Positions 24,119-34,637 of a DNA stretch of 64,000 nt are shown here, in pieces (within the stretch, counting starts at the first letter, position 1; every line of letters begins with the position of its first letter). The position numbers and the translations under genes are program-made. This stretch comes from Marinobacter sp. 1-4A (GTDB lineage: Bacteria > Pseudomonadota > Gammaproteobacteria > Pseudomonadales > Oleiphilaceae). A model generated the notes under the pieces. That model was not told where the DNA came from. It made no database searches and saw only the letters and a program-made list of their open reading frames with translations. The DNA is taken from contig NZ_VCGY01000003.1 in the NCBI RefSeq assembly GCF_016597725.1, positions 434,001 to 498,000 on the forward strand. Reading direction: 5' to 3'.

Positions 24119-26164
24119 TCAGGCCGCTTCTTCTGTGATGCCGGTCTGCTTCAACAAGGCATCCACCTGCGGCTCGCGGCCTCGGAAGGCTTTGAACAGC
24201 TCCATTGGCTCCTGTGAGCCGCCTTTTTCAAGAATGTTCTGCAAGAACGCCCGGCCGGTTTCTTGATCAAAGATGCCGTTTTCCTCAAACAACGAGAAAG
24301 CATCCGCAGCCAACACTTCCGCCCACTTGTAGCTGTAGTAGCCAGCCGCATAACCGCCAGCGAAGATGTGGGAGAAGGCATTCGGGAAGCGGTTGAACTC
24401 CGGTGCTTCCACCACTGCAATCTCTTCACGCACTTTGCGGTGCATGTGCAAGGGATTCGTCGGTGCCTCTTCGGTGAATTCCGCATGCAGGCGGAAATCA
24501 AACAGGGAGAATTCCAGCTGTCGCACCATGGCCATACCAGCCTGAAAGTTTTTTGCCGCCAGCAGTTTCTGCAACAGATCTTCGGGTAAGGGCTCCCCGG
24601 TCTCGTGATGGCTGGCAATCAAGGCTAAAGACTCTGGGTTCCAGCACCAGTTTTCCAGGAACTGACTGGGCAGCTCTACCGCATCCCAAGCTACTCCGTT
24701 GATGCCGGACACGTCCATGACTTCCACCTGAGTGAGCATGTGGTGCAAGCCGTGGCCAAATTCGTGGAACAGGGTGGTTACTTCGTCGTGGGTGAGCAGC
24801 GACGGTTTACCATTCACCGGTGGGGTGAAGTTACAGGTAAGGAAAGCCACTGGCAGTTGCAGTGTGCCACGCTGGTCGCGCCAGCGTACCCGGCAATCGG
24901 CCATCCAGGCGCCACCACGTTTGCCTTGACGGGCAAACAAGTCGAAGTAGAACCAAGCAATGGGTTCGCCGTTGCGACTGATGCAGTAGGCGGTGGCGTC
25001 TTCGTGCCAGGTTTCTACATCTGATTTGGCTTCAATTTGTATATCGAATAGCTTTTCCGCAACTCGGAACAAACCGGGTACCACTTTATCCACCGGGAAC
25101 CAGGGGCGGAGTGTTTCGGGGGAGATGTCGTAGCGCTGCTGGCGAAGCTTTTCGCTGTAATAGCCAACGTCCCAAGCCTTTAGGTCATCCAGACCGTGTT
25201 CGTCTTTGGCAAAGGCTTTCAGTTCTGCGTAGTCTTTCTCTGCAACCGGCTTGGATTTGGCCGCCAGCTCGTTGAGGAAGCCCAGAACTTCATCCGTATC
25301 ACGAGCCATCTTTTTGGCCAGCGAGCGCTCGGCATAGTTGTTGAAGCCCAGCAGTTTGGCCAGCGCATGGCGGCGCTTGAGGATTTCGGCCATTACCTGA
25401 GTATTGTCCCAGGTTCCGGCATCTGGCCCTACGTCTGAAGCTCGGGTAACAAAGGCTTCGTAGACTTCGTGGCGCAGCTCACGGTTGTCGCAATAGGTCA
25501 TCACCGGAAAGAAACTGGGGAAATCCAGAGTAATTACATAGCCATCCAGTTCTTTCTGGCTGGCCGCCTGTTTCGCGCCTTCAAGAGCGGATTCTGGTAT
25601 ACCGGCCAGCTCTTCAACATCGGTAATATGCTTGAACCAGTTTTGGGTGGCATCCAGTACATTGTCGCTGAAGCGGTTGGTGAGTTCTGACAGCTCACGG
25701 GAAAGGTCCGCATACTGCTTTTTCTGATCGTCGGGCAGGTCGACGCCGCCAAGGTGGAAGTCGCGCAGGGTGTTATCCACCGCTTTGCGTTGGGCTTCGC
25801 TCAGTTCGTTGAAATCATCCCGGGCGGCGAGCTTTTTGTAGGCTTCACACAGGGCTGAGTTCTGGCTGACTTCGGTGCTGTACTCTGTGAGCTTTTCCAG
25901 ACAGTTTTTATAAACTTTGCGCAGGTCGTCGTTGTTCATCACGCTGTTTAGGTGTGAGATGACGGACCAGGCGTTGCTCAGTTTGTTCTCAAGCGATTGC
26001 ATGGGCTGAACCAGTGTGTCCCAGGTGGGGTCTTCATTCTGGGCCAGGCTGGCGATTTTCACGCGGTTTTCGCTGAGTATCTGGTCGATCGCCGTTTCCA
26101 TGTGTTCGGGTCTCACATGGTCAAACCTTGGCAGCAAATCATTAGTCAATAACGGGTTATTCAT
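24119..26164 (-). CDS. prlC: Oligopeptidase A (M3 family metallopeptidase)
   Basis: This cytoplasmic zinc endopeptidase degrades short peptides, including cleaved signal peptides, and is 681 residues long as usual for the family. The zinc motif HEFGH is at about residues 465-469 (TLFHEFGHGLHHML), and the third ligand Glu lies in the following helix (GVAWDAVELPSQFLENW). The N-terminal MNNPLLTNDLLPRFDHVRPEHM is typical of PrlC. It is followed by yheV and is divergent from the carbonic anhydrase-like gene across a repeat element. Confidence 0.95.
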   Translation of the reverse strand: MNNPLLTNDLLPRFDHVRPEHMETAIDQILSENRVKIASLAQNEDPTWDTLVQPMQSLENKLSNAWSVISHLNSVMNNDDLRKVYKNCLEKLTEYSTEVSQNSALCEAYKKLAARDDFNELSEAQRKAVDNTLRDFHLGGVDLPDDQKKQYADLSRELSELTNRFSDNVLDATQNWFKHITDVEELAGIPESALEGAKQAASQKELDGYVITLDFPSFFPVMTYCDNRELRHEVYEAFVTRASDVGPDAGTWDNTQVMAEILKRRHALAKLLGFNNYAERSLAKKMARDTDEVLGFLNELAAKSKPVAEKDYAELKAFAKDEHGLDDLKAWDVGYYSEKLRQQRYDISPETLRPWFPVDKVVPGLFRVAEKLFDIQIEAKSDVETWHEDATAYCISRNGEPIAWFYFDLFARQGKRGGAWMADCRVRWRDQRGTLQLPVAFLTCNFTPPVNGKPSLLTHDEVTTLFHEFGHGLHHMLTQVEVMDVSGINGVAWDAVELPSQFLENWCWNPESLALIASHHETGEPLPEDLLQKLLAAKNFQAGMAMVRQLEFSLFDFRLHAEFTEEAPTNPLHMHRKVREEIAVVEAPEFNRFPNAFSHIFAGGYAAGYYSYKWAEVLAADAFSLFEENGIFDQETGRAFLQNILEKGGSQEPMELFKAFRGREPQVDALLKQTGITEEAA

Positions 26165-26230
26165 GGATCCCCTTCTCAGCTGTTAAAGTGTGAGGTAGCT
26201 TCCTTTGTATCAAACATCGGGGGAAGGCGT

Positions 26231-26412
26231 CTGTGTAGAGGCTTTGCCAAAACACGCCGTAAATACGTCCATGTAGGCTCGGCTCCGCCTCTCACTGCTT
26301 AATGCTCCTGCGGCGCAGTGAGAGTCCTGGGCTGGCCGTCCATGGCCAGCCCGTGAAGAGCTTTCGCTCTTCACCCATGGCTCCGCACGGTTTTGGCAAA
26401 GCCTCTACACAG
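26231..26412. repeat. 182-bp element with 23-bp terminal inverted repeats and three internal hairpins
   Basis: The ends 26231-26253 and 26390-26412 are perfect 23-bp inverted repeats, beginning CTGTGTAGAGG on the left and ending CCTCTACACAG on the right. Inside are three consecutive stems: CTCTCACTGC/GCAGTGAGAG (26289-26324), GGGCTGGCC/GGCCAGCCC (26329-26352) and GTGAAGAGC/GCTCTTCAC (26353-26374). The whole can fold as a cruciform or multi-stem junction. It has no coding capacity of its own and lies between the divergent prlC and carbonic anhydrase-like genes, like a MITE or REP-type insertion. Confidence 0.85.
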
Positions 26413-26454
26413 CCGCCCTCAGCTCCCGGGAAAACGCAACATAGGGTATATGTA

Positions 26455-26991
26455 ATGACGAATATACGTTCTCACAAGGGTACCACGCCAGATTTAGGGG
26501 AGCGCACTCTGGTGGACCCCAGTGCGGTGGTGATCGGCGATGTTAAAACCGGTAACGATTGCTCCATCTGGCCGATGACCGTGGTGCGGGGTGATATGCA
26601 CAGGATACGTATCGGCGACCGTTGCAGTATTCAAGACGGCTCAGTGCTTCATATCACCCATGCCAGCGATTTTAATCCGGGTGGTCATCCGCTTACTCTG
26701 GGTGACGACGTGACCGTAGGGCACAAAGCTTTGTTGCATGGCTGCACCATTGGTAGCCGGGTGCTGGTGGGCATGGGTTGTATCATTATGGATGGTGCGG
26801 TGGTGGAGGATGAGGTGATTGTGGCAGCGGGCTGTTTGGTGCCGCCAGGCAAAACCCTGGAATCCGGGCATCTCTATGTTGGCTCGCCGTGCAAGAAGGC
26901 GCGGGCTTTGACCGATAAGGAGCGCTCGTTTTTTGCGTACACGGCGGCCAACTATGTGAAGCTCAAGGACGAGTATCTGGCCGACGCTTAG
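26455..26991 (+). CDS. Gamma carbonic anhydrase-like hexapeptide protein (YrdA type)
   Basis: The 178-residue protein is a left-handed parallel beta-helix of hexapeptide repeats. The probable metal-binding histidines are in VLHITHA and GHKALLHGCTIG, as in gamma carbonic anhydrases and YrdA/PaaY relatives. Whether it hydrates CO2 is not certain; many YrdA-like proteins have no proven activity. An open frame continues upstream to 26302, but that part reads through the repeat element and is rejected; the ATG at 26455 gives the family-like start. It is convergent with the PA4642-like gene, with a 4-base overlap of the 3' ends. Confidence 0.9.
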   Translation: MTNIRSHKGTTPDLGERTLVDPSAVVIGDVKTGNDCSIWPMTVVRGDMHRIRIGDRCSIQDGSVLHITHASDFNPGGHPLTLGDDVTVGHKALLHGCTIGSRVLVGMGCIIMDGAVVEDEVIVAAGCLVPPGKTLESGHLYVGSPCKKARALTDKERSFFAYTAANYVKLKDEYLADA

Positions 26992-27299
26992 TGCTCGGCC
27001 ACAGTGCTTCTTTTTGCACCCGCCTGTTCCAGCGCCCGGGCGTAGTCTGCGCCTTTGCGGTGCTGGGATACGTGATCCAGAAAGGTTTTACCGGCCTCGT
27101 CAGTGGCGTTTAGATCACCACCGGTTTCTACGAAGAAGCCCACAAAACGTTCAAAATCCTCTGCTCTCATGGCTCTGTATGCTTTCAGCAAGGCCGAGTA
27201 GTCAGATCCTTCTTCTTTGGACTCGCTTGGCAGGTGGCTTTTTACGCGCTCGTCGCTCCACTCTTCATCGAGAACCTTGGGTTTATCTGGGCCGCTCAT
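26988..27299 (-). CDS. PA4642-like small protein
   Basis: A 103-residue acidic cytoplasmic protein with two helical repeats resembling a single ankyrin-like pair (ALLKAYRAMRAEDFERFVGFFVETGGDLNATDEAGKTFLDHV). It matches what I know as the PA4642 family, which has no known function. It lies 30 bases downstream of the motB-like gene's 5' neighbour group on the same strand, so it could share a transcript with the motor genes. Confidence 0.7.
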   Translation of the reverse strand: MSGPDKPKVLDEEWSDERVKSHLPSESKEEGSDYSALLKAYRAMRAEDFERFVGFFVETGGDLNATDEAGKTFLDHVSQHRKGADYARALEQAGAKRSTVAEH

Positions 27300-27329
27300 A
27301 TTTTCTCTCCTATATTTGTATATTTATGC

Positions 27330-28163
27330 TCAAGGCAGGATTTCCACGGGCAAGTCGCTGGTTGAGACGGATTCGTCACACTCCGGATCGCGTATGGCAA
27401 TTTCTACCCGGCGGTTCAATGCACGGTTTTCAGCCGTATCGTTCGGGGCAAGGGGGTTGGTTTCGGCACGGCCAGCGGCGACAACGCGCTCGGCGGGGAC
27501 CTGCCGAGTCATAACCAATTCGTGTACCACAGAAACAGCACGGGCAGCGGAAAGGTCCCAGTTGGAGCGGTAGCGGCTGCTGGATATAGGTCTGTCGTCG
27601 GTGTAGCCAGAAACCAGTACATCCCCGGTGCACCCCGCCAACACGCCAACCACTCGCTCAATAATGGGGATCATCTCTGGCTTGATAGCGGCCTCACCAG
27701 ACCGGAAGGCGGCTTCTTCCGAGAACCGGATAACCACTTTATTTTTGTCGTAGTTAACGCTCAAAGCACCGGACGCCACTTCGTTTTCCAGCTCGCGGAT
27801 CATGCTGCTGGCTAGGTCTATAACGCCGCCGGAAATAGCCGTGGTTGTGGAGTCCGGCGCGCGCTCGTCAATAAATTCAGGCTCCCGGGTTTGGGACTCC
27901 GTGGGCTCTGGCAGTGATACGGTATCTGACTCCACCAGAGTAATCGGTGAGCCGCCTATGTCATCACTCAACACATTGGCAGAACCGAACGCCACGGACA
28001 TGGAATTGGCCATGGCTTTGTATTTTTCGATATCCATTTCCGCAAACGACAGCAACAGAATAAAAAACGTTAGCAGCAGCGTGGCAAGATCGGCAAAAGT
28101 AACAATCCACGCAGGTGTTTGGTTTTTCTGCCGAGGCTTTATGGCGTTCCGGATTGTTTGCAA
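27330..28163 (-). CDS. MotB/PomB-type flagellar motor stator protein
   Basis: This 277-residue protein has one N-terminal transmembrane helix with the ion-carrying Asp in TFADLATLLLTFFILLLSF. A linker and a C-terminal OmpA-like peptidoglycan-binding domain follow (VLVSGYTDDRPISSSRYRSNWDLSAARA, RRVEIAI). The stator couples proton or sodium flow to flagellar rotation; PomB-like sodium coupling is plausible for a marine bacterium but cannot be read from sequence. The start lies 4 bases after the stop of the motA-like gene. Confidence 0.88.
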   Translation of the reverse strand: MQTIRNAIKPRQKNQTPAWIVTFADLATLLLTFFILLLSFAEMDIEKYKAMANSMSVAFGSANVLSDDIGGSPITLVESDTVSLPEPTESQTREPEFIDERAPDSTTTAISGGVIDLASSMIRELENEVASGALSVNYDKNKVVIRFSEEAAFRSGEAAIKPEMIPIIERVVGVLAGCTGDVLVSGYTDDRPISSSRYRSNWDLSAARAVSVVHELVMTRQVPAERVVAAGRAETNPLAPNDTAENRALNRRVEIAIRDPECDESVSTSDLPVEILP

Positions 28164-28167
28164 AACC

Positions 28168-28941
28168 TCAGGCCTCCCGCTCCGGTGCCAGCCCTTTGCG
28201 GTGCTCCGGCGTCACAAATGACGATAGCATTTCGGTCATCACTCTTGGGTTCTCGCCACGCATGATGTTGCGCATGGAGGTGATGATCAAAATTTGATTG
28301 CGGCTTTCATCTTCTGCCTTGAGCTGAAGCTTGTCCGCCAGTGGTAGGGCAATCAATTGAGCGATGAAGGCGCCGTATAGCGTTGTAAGCAAAGCCACGG
28401 CCATAGCTGGGCCGATGGACGAGGGGTCGTCCAAGGAATTGAGCATTTGCACCAACCCCACCAAGGTACCCAACATACCGATAGCTGGCGCGGATTCACC
28501 AATGCCTCGGAATACCCGTTCCGCTACTTCGTAGCGTTCTGCCATTTGCTGGGACTCTTGGGCCAGTGCCTCTTCCACCAGTTCAGGCGGGTGGCCATCC
28601 ACACACAAGTTGATGGCTTTTTGCAGAAATTCATTTTTGGTACTGTGGTTTTCGAGGCCCAAAATACCTTCTTTGCGCACTACCAGAGCCAGCGCACCTG
28701 CCTCACGAATCAGTTCTGTTGGTCGTTCGACTTTATCGGTAAACGCCGCTCTCATGGCTAAACGGAAAGCACTCATTACCGAGGACATGCGAAACTTTAC
28801 GAGTGTGACCGCAAAGGTGCCACCTACAACAATTGCCAAACCCGGCAGGTTTAGGAAGGTGAGAAGCGAGGCGTTTGCCAACATCGCCAGAATCACAATC
28901 AGAATACCGGCGACAAGCCCGACTAGGGTAAGAATGTCCAT
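28168..28941 (-). CDS. MotA/PomA-type flagellar motor stator protein
   Basis: This 257-residue protein has four transmembrane helices: two at the N-terminus (LVGLVAGILIVILAM, LPGLAIVVGGTFAVTLV) and two after residue ~145 (APAIGMLGTLVGLVQML, GPAMAVALLTTLYGAFIAQLIALPLADKL). A cytoplasmic loop between them carries charged residues that face the rotor. This is the MotA/PomA arrangement. It forms a two-gene operon with the following motB-like gene; no other flagellar genes are near, which is common for stator genes. Confidence 0.88.
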   Translation of the reverse strand: MDILTLVGLVAGILIVILAMLANASLLTFLNLPGLAIVVGGTFAVTLVKFRMSSVMSAFRLAMRAAFTDKVERPTELIREAGALALVVRKEGILGLENHSTKNEFLQKAINLCVDGHPPELVEEALAQESQQMAERYEVAERVFRGIGESAPAIGMLGTLVGLVQMLNSLDDPSSIGPAMAVALLTTLYGAFIAQLIALPLADKLQLKAEDESRNQILIITSMRNIMRGENPRVMTEMLSSFVTPEHRKGLAPEREA

Positions 28942-29023
28942 GCATAGCCCCTAATGATTAGCACTTACTAGATAGCCCTTGCGGGTTGTTGTCTGTGAGA
29001 CAGGCCCCGTGCGGTGCAAGCTG

Positions 29024-29851
29024 TCAGTCGTTGCGCAAGGCATCAATAACCAGCGCAGTGTCTGGCATTACTCCCCGCCACACACGGAATGATTCTGCGG
29101 CCTGTTCAATCAACATGCCCAAACCATCAAAAACGCGAACCGCCCCATTATCTATAGCCCATTGGTTGAACGTGGTTGTTTGCAAAGAATACATCATGTC
29201 GTAAACAACCGTGGCAGCGTTGATCACATTTGTGTGAAGGGGTGGCAAGTCGCCCTGCAAGCTGGCACTGGTGCCGTTGATAATGATATCGAATGGCTGA
29301 TTTGGTGCTTCAAACCCGCAAGCGCTCAAGGTCGTAGCACCCGCCTCGTCTGCAAACAGTGTAGCCAGAGCTTCAGCTTTGGCCACTGTACGGTTTGCGA
29401 TCATCAGGCTTGCGGGCAGCTGTGCAAGCAGGGGTCCGAGAACACCACGCACGGCTCCTCCAGCACCCAGAATCAATATTCGTGCGCCTTTGAGCTGTAC
29501 ACCATGATTGGCTGTCAGGTCCTGAACCAGTCCTGTACCGTCGGTATTATCGGCCATGAGTTGACCTTGATTGTTCTGGTACAGCGTATTCGCGGCACCC
29601 GCTTTTTCGGCTCTGGCAGCCCGGCTATCCGCCAGCGCCCACGCCTGCTCTTTGAAAGGTACCGTTACATTCAGCCCCTTTCCGCCACCCTCGAAAAACT
29701 GGCGAACCGTTCCGGCGAAGTCTTCCAGAGGCGCTTGAATGGCTGTGTACTCAACCGGCTCTCCGGTTTGCTTAGCAAACAGGCTGTGAATTCTCGGTGA
29801 CTTGCTGTGGTTTATCGGGTGGCCAACCACCGCATAAAGCTCATTACTCAT
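29024..29851 (-). CDS. aroE: Shikimate dehydrogenase
   Basis: This enzyme reduces 3-dehydroshikimate to shikimate with NADPH in aromatic amino acid synthesis, and is 275 residues long. The substrate motif NHSKSPRIH is at ~15-23, the catalytic Lys is in NVTVPFKEQAW, and the NADP-binding loop is ILGAGGAVRGV followed by ANRTVAKAEAL. The ATG at 29851 is preferred over a TTG two codons upstream. It follows hemF by 12 bases, matching the hemF-aroE order of Pseudomonas. Confidence 0.95.
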   Translation of the reverse strand: MSNELYAVVGHPINHSKSPRIHSLFAKQTGEPVEYTAIQAPLEDFAGTVRQFFEGGGKGLNVTVPFKEQAWALADSRAARAEKAGAANTLYQNNQGQLMADNTDGTGLVQDLTANHGVQLKGARILILGAGGAVRGVLGPLLAQLPASLMIANRTVAKAEALATLFADEAGATTLSACGFEAPNQPFDIIINGTSASLQGDLPPLHTNVINAATVVYDMMYSLQTTTFNQWAIDNGAVRVFDGLGMLIEQAAESFRVWRGVMPDTALVIDALRND

Positions 29852-29863
29852 TAACAACCCCGT

Positions 29864-31371
<1,508 letters not shown>

Positions 31372-31415
31372 GATGATGTTGTCAGACCATAACGGAATTA
31401 ATCATCACACTGAAT

Positions 31416-32534
31416 TCAGGCGATTTTCTGGAAGCCTCCGGGAACAGAGCTCACCAACCCTTCAAGCTCTAGAAGCAGAAGTGATTGGACAAGCTGGTCG
31501 GCCGGAAGACCGGTTGCCGAACACAGTGCATCGGTTGATAGAGGATCATACCCTAATGCCTCAAACACCGCGATTTCCCGGCTGTCGAGAGCGTCCGTTG
31601 GGCTGGCTGTTTCTTGCAGGTGCCCGGCTGACAGTGACCAAGCGCAGCCCAGCTCTTCCAGAATGTCGTCTACCTGATCAACCAAGCGGGCGCCCTGTTT
31701 GATCAGGTGATGGCAGCCTCGCGCCACAGGACTATGAATCGACCCGGGAATAGCAAAGACCTCTCGCCCCTGTTCCAATGCAAGGCGGGCGGTAATCAGG
31801 GAGCCACTTTTAAGCCCTGCCTCAACGACCAATATGCCCCGGCTCAGGCCACTGATAATGCGATTGCGCTGGGGAAAGTGGGCAGCTCTTGCCGGTGTGC
31901 CAGGTGGGTACTCCGAAACCATAAGTCCATTGGCGATAACACGCTCGCCAAGTCGGCGGTGCTGGTTGGGGTATATTCGGTCAAGCCCGCACCCAATAAC
32001 GGCAATGGTTGCATGCCCGGCATCCAAGGCCCCGGCATGGGCCGCGCCATCAACTCCCAGAGCCAGACCGCTGGTGACCAGCAAGCCTCGTTCGCCAAGC
32101 TCGGCAGCGAAGCGGCGCGCGTGATCAAGCCCCGCAGGCGTGGCGTTGCGGCTGCCGATTATACCGATCTGCTCGCTGCACAATAAACGCGCATCACCCC
32201 GGGTGTACAACACCAAAGGTGCATCGTGGATGTGCCTCAACGCTTCCGGATAACCAGCGCTCTGCCAAGTTACGATATCAATGCCATGCCGCTCACAGTC
32301 CAACAGAGCCTGCCGAGCTGTATTGACCGCCGTATGGGTTTCATCACGCTGCTGCCATGCCAGAATTGCCGCTATTGTTTCAGCGTGCAAGCCCAGAGCG
32401 CGGAGGGTAGCGGCATTTTTTGTAAGAAGATCGGTAAGGTCGGGAATGGTTGCGAGAAGCGCTCGTCGACGGGTACGCCCGAATTTAGGTAAACAGGTAA
32501 GAAACAGCCAATGCGCAGAAAGGGAGGAAAACAC
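31416..32534 (-). CDS. dprA: DNA-processing protein DprA
   Basis: This protein protects incoming single-stranded DNA and loads RecA during transformation. It is 372 residues, with an N-terminal helical region and a Rossmann-like DprA domain: IGSRNATPAGLDHARRFAAELGERG, LVTSGLALGVDGAAHAGALDAG and YPPGTPARAAHFPQRNRIISGLSRG. A winged-helix-like C-terminal domain covers the last ~70 residues. The start is a GTG at 32534. It follows the LysM gene after a strong hairpin. Confidence 0.94.
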   Translation of the reverse strand: MFSSLSAHWLFLTCLPKFGRTRRRALLATIPDLTDLLTKNAATLRALGLHAETIAAILAWQQRDETHTAVNTARQALLDCERHGIDIVTWQSAGYPEALRHIHDAPLVLYTRGDARLLCSEQIGIIGSRNATPAGLDHARRFAAELGERGLLVTSGLALGVDGAAHAGALDAGHATIAVIGCGLDRIYPNQHRRLGERVIANGLMVSEYPPGTPARAAHFPQRNRIISGLSRGILVVEAGLKSGSLITARLALEQGREVFAIPGSIHSPVARGCHHLIKQGARLVDQVDDILEELGCAWSLSAGHLQETASPTDALDSREIAVFEALGYDPLSTDALCSATGLPADQLVQSLLLLELEGLVSSVPGGFQKIA

Positions 32535-32555
32535 GACATCATCCTTGAAGACAGC

Positions 32556-32582
32556 AAAGCCGGGCCTTCCTGGCCCGGCTTT
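32556..32582. terminator. Hairpin terminator between LysM gene and dprA
   Basis: AAAGCCGGGCC and GGCCCGGCTTT pair over 11 bp with a 5-base loop. It lies after the LysM gene stop and just before dprA on the minus strand. T-runs are short on both strands, so read-through into dprA is possible. Confidence 0.6.
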
Positions 32583-32601
32583 TAATTAACCGATTAAGAG
32601 A

Positions 32602-33621
32602 CTATGGGTTTGTAACTTTGTCGCCCACAGACAACGGACGCGTTGCTTGCAGAACCAGCCCGTAGCTCATTTTTTCGTAAACCTGAAACACCATCAATAA
32701 ACCGGCCCGCTCCGAGGGCAGCTCAACGGTTTCGTTGGTCACCGGGTCGCGAACGAAATTGCCGCTTTTGAGAACAGCCATTACGTTGCCAGCCTCCAGC
32801 CCCTCGCGAGTACCACGGCTAATGGCGACCACATCGAATTGACCAATTTGGGTAACACCGCCATCCACTGACATCATCCTGCCCTCAACCTTCTGCTTCG
32901 GCGCGCTGGGCACAAAGCTGGTGGTCAGGCGGCGATCTTCGTTGACCAGCAAACGGTCACCAATACGCACTTCTTCGCTAGAGCGCGTGAGATTTACGGT
33001 TAGAACATCGCCATCTTCAGAAGACACGTCGCCACGGGCAATGCTACGAGCTTCAAGACCCAGAAACTCGCCGGTATCCGGATCGCGGAATTCCTTGCTG
33101 CGACGGAATACACCCACTTTATCCGCGGGCTTCTCGCCGCGGGCATACACCCTGTCGCCAGCACCGGTCACGATACGCCCATCTGCACCTTCCAGAACAT
33201 ACGGTGCCTTATTGATCAGCTCGGGGCTAACAATGCGGGTATCAGTCAGAAAGCTGCTGATCGCATCCAGAGGAATAGCCGGAATAGGCGTCTCTATCCG
33301 CTCCGAGCGCACCTGAGGTGACAACTTCACCACGCCGTTACTGTGCGCCACCTTGGTTACGCGAGGCTGGCCGTCAATATAAACCAGAGCAAGACGATCG
33401 CCCGGGTAGATTAGGTGTGGATTGGCAACCTGCGGATTTACGTGCCAGATTTCTGGCCAATACCAGGGATCATTCAAAAACCGCCCTGATATATCCCAGA
33501 GGGTGTCACCCTTCACAACAGTGTAACGCTCAGGATGATCAGACCGCAGTTCGGGTGCAGCATGAGTCCAGGAGGTGAATAGCAGCGTAGTGGCTGCCAG
33601 AGCGTACAGCAGTTTCCTCAT
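32602..33621 (-). CDS. LysM-domain envelope protein
   Basis: The 339-residue protein has a signal peptide (MRKLLYALAATTLLFTSWTHA) and a single LysM domain at ~33-83 (YTVVKGDTLWDISGRFL, WPEIWHVNPQVANPHLIYPGDRLAL) that binds peptidoglycan. The remaining ~250 residues are beta-rich with no motif I can name. The equivalent Pseudomonas gene lies at the same place, divergent from def. The name is descriptive; the role is probably in cell-wall maintenance. Confidence 0.88.
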   Translation of the reverse strand: MRKLLYALAATTLLFTSWTHAAPELRSDHPERYTVVKGDTLWDISGRFLNDPWYWPEIWHVNPQVANPHLIYPGDRLALVYIDGQPRVTKVAHSNGVVKLSPQVRSERIETPIPAIPLDAISSFLTDTRIVSPELINKAPYVLEGADGRIVTGAGDRVYARGEKPADKVGVFRRSKEFRDPDTGEFLGLEARSIARGDVSSEDGDVLTVNLTRSSEEVRIGDRLLVNEDRRLTTSFVPSAPKQKVEGRMMSVDGGVTQIGQFDVVAISRGTREGLEAGNVMAVLKSGNFVRDPVTNETVELPSERAGLLMVFQVYEKMSYGLVLQATRPLSVGDKVTNP

Positions 33622-34030
33622 TGTCTAAGTCCTTGATCGCGTACCTTGATTCTATGCATTCTGGTAAGGATGCAGCCAGTTTTCTGCAGCTTATTACGTT
33701 GTTATGCAACTTACTATAGAAGAAGTCTCGCGAATTGTGATGTTATCTTTTGTTCTTCCAGTAAATTCTATGCCATTTACGAAAGGTTTTGGCTATTGCC
33801 TGATCAGTTTGTACTCAATCGACTATTTGTTGGATAATGTACTTCAAATAGGCAAGGCACCGCCAATATTAGTGTTAGGGGAACAATTTGCGCTCTTTGC
33901 TGTCTCAATTCAGAGATCGCTTTCACACAGTTACAAAAGGCAACGTTAAAATTTCGCCCAAGCCGTTAGTCATTCAGAATGTCAGCCGAAATTCCTGACG
34001 TTCGTCATACAGGCCAAAAGTACGAGCACT
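33622..34030. other. AT-rich intergenic gap between LysM gene and def
   Basis: This 409-base divergent gap is clearly AT-richer than its neighbours. It should hold promoters for both flanking genes. A frame of 81 codons at 33704-33949 is open, but has no ribosome site and no recognisable content. Nothing else stands out. Confidence 0.5.
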
Positions 34031-34534
34031 ATGATACTAGATATTCTTGAATACCCGGACCCCCGTCTTCGCACTATTGCCAAGCCGGTAGACGAACTGA
34101 CAGACGCCGACCGCACACTGATCGACGATATGTTCGAGACCATGTACGATGCGCCCGGCATTGGTTTGGCCGCCACTCAGGTCAACGTGCACAAGCAAAT
34201 CATTGTGATGGATTTGTCCGAGGACAAAAGCGAGCCACGGGTATTTATCAACCCGCAGGTTGAAGTCCTCGATGGTGAGCGCGAAGCCATGCAAGAAGGT
34301 TGTCTCTCGGTGCCCGGATTTTATGAAGACGTCGAGCGGGTGGAACACTGCATTATTCGCGCTCTGGATCGCGATGGAAAGCCGTTTGAGCTCGAAGCTC
34401 GGGGCCTTTTGGCGGTGTGTATCCAACACGAGATGGACCACCTGAATGGCAAGTTGTTCGTGGATTACCTGAGCAACCTTAAGCGCAACCGCATTCGCAA
34501 GAAGCTGGAAAAGCAGCAAAAGCAGAGCGCGTGA
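34031..34534 (+). CDS. def: Peptide deformylase
   Basis: This iron/zinc hydrolase removes the formyl group from new proteins; it is 167 residues. All three motifs are present: GIGLAATQ (I), EGCLSVPG (II, with the metal-binding Cys) and HEMDHL (III, with two metal-binding His and the catalytic Glu). It precedes fmt by 103 bases; a terminator lies between, so fmt may also have its own promoter. Confidence 0.97.
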   Translation: MILDILEYPDPRLRTIAKPVDELTDADRTLIDDMFETMYDAPGIGLAATQVNVHKQIIVMDLSEDKSEPRVFINPQVEVLDGEREAMQEGCLSVPGFYEDVERVEHCIIRALDRDGKPFELEARGLLAVCIQHEMDHLNGKLFVDYLSNLKRNRIRKKLEKQQKQSA

Positions 34535-34585
34535 ATATTGCCTGACAGGCGCGCGAGTAAATTGCAGAACGCTTGATAAGTATCG

Positions 34586-34608
34586 GACCGGGCAACGCCC
34601 GGTCTTTT
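34586..34608 (+). terminator. Rho-independent terminator after def
   Basis: GACCGGGC-AAC-GCCCGGTC forms an 8-bp GC-rich stem with a 3-base loop and is followed directly by TTTTCGT. It lies 52 bases after the def stop and 29 before fmt. Confidence 0.7.
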
Positions 34609-34637
34609 CGTATTCAACGAAACAGAGACCCAACACC

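Noticed and set aside
26302..26454. Upstream extension of the carbonic anhydrase-like gene
   Set aside because: It reads through the hairpins and terminal repeat of the 182-bp element.
33704..33949. 81-codon open frame
   Set aside because: No ribosome site, no domain and AT-rich sequence where such frames arise by chance.
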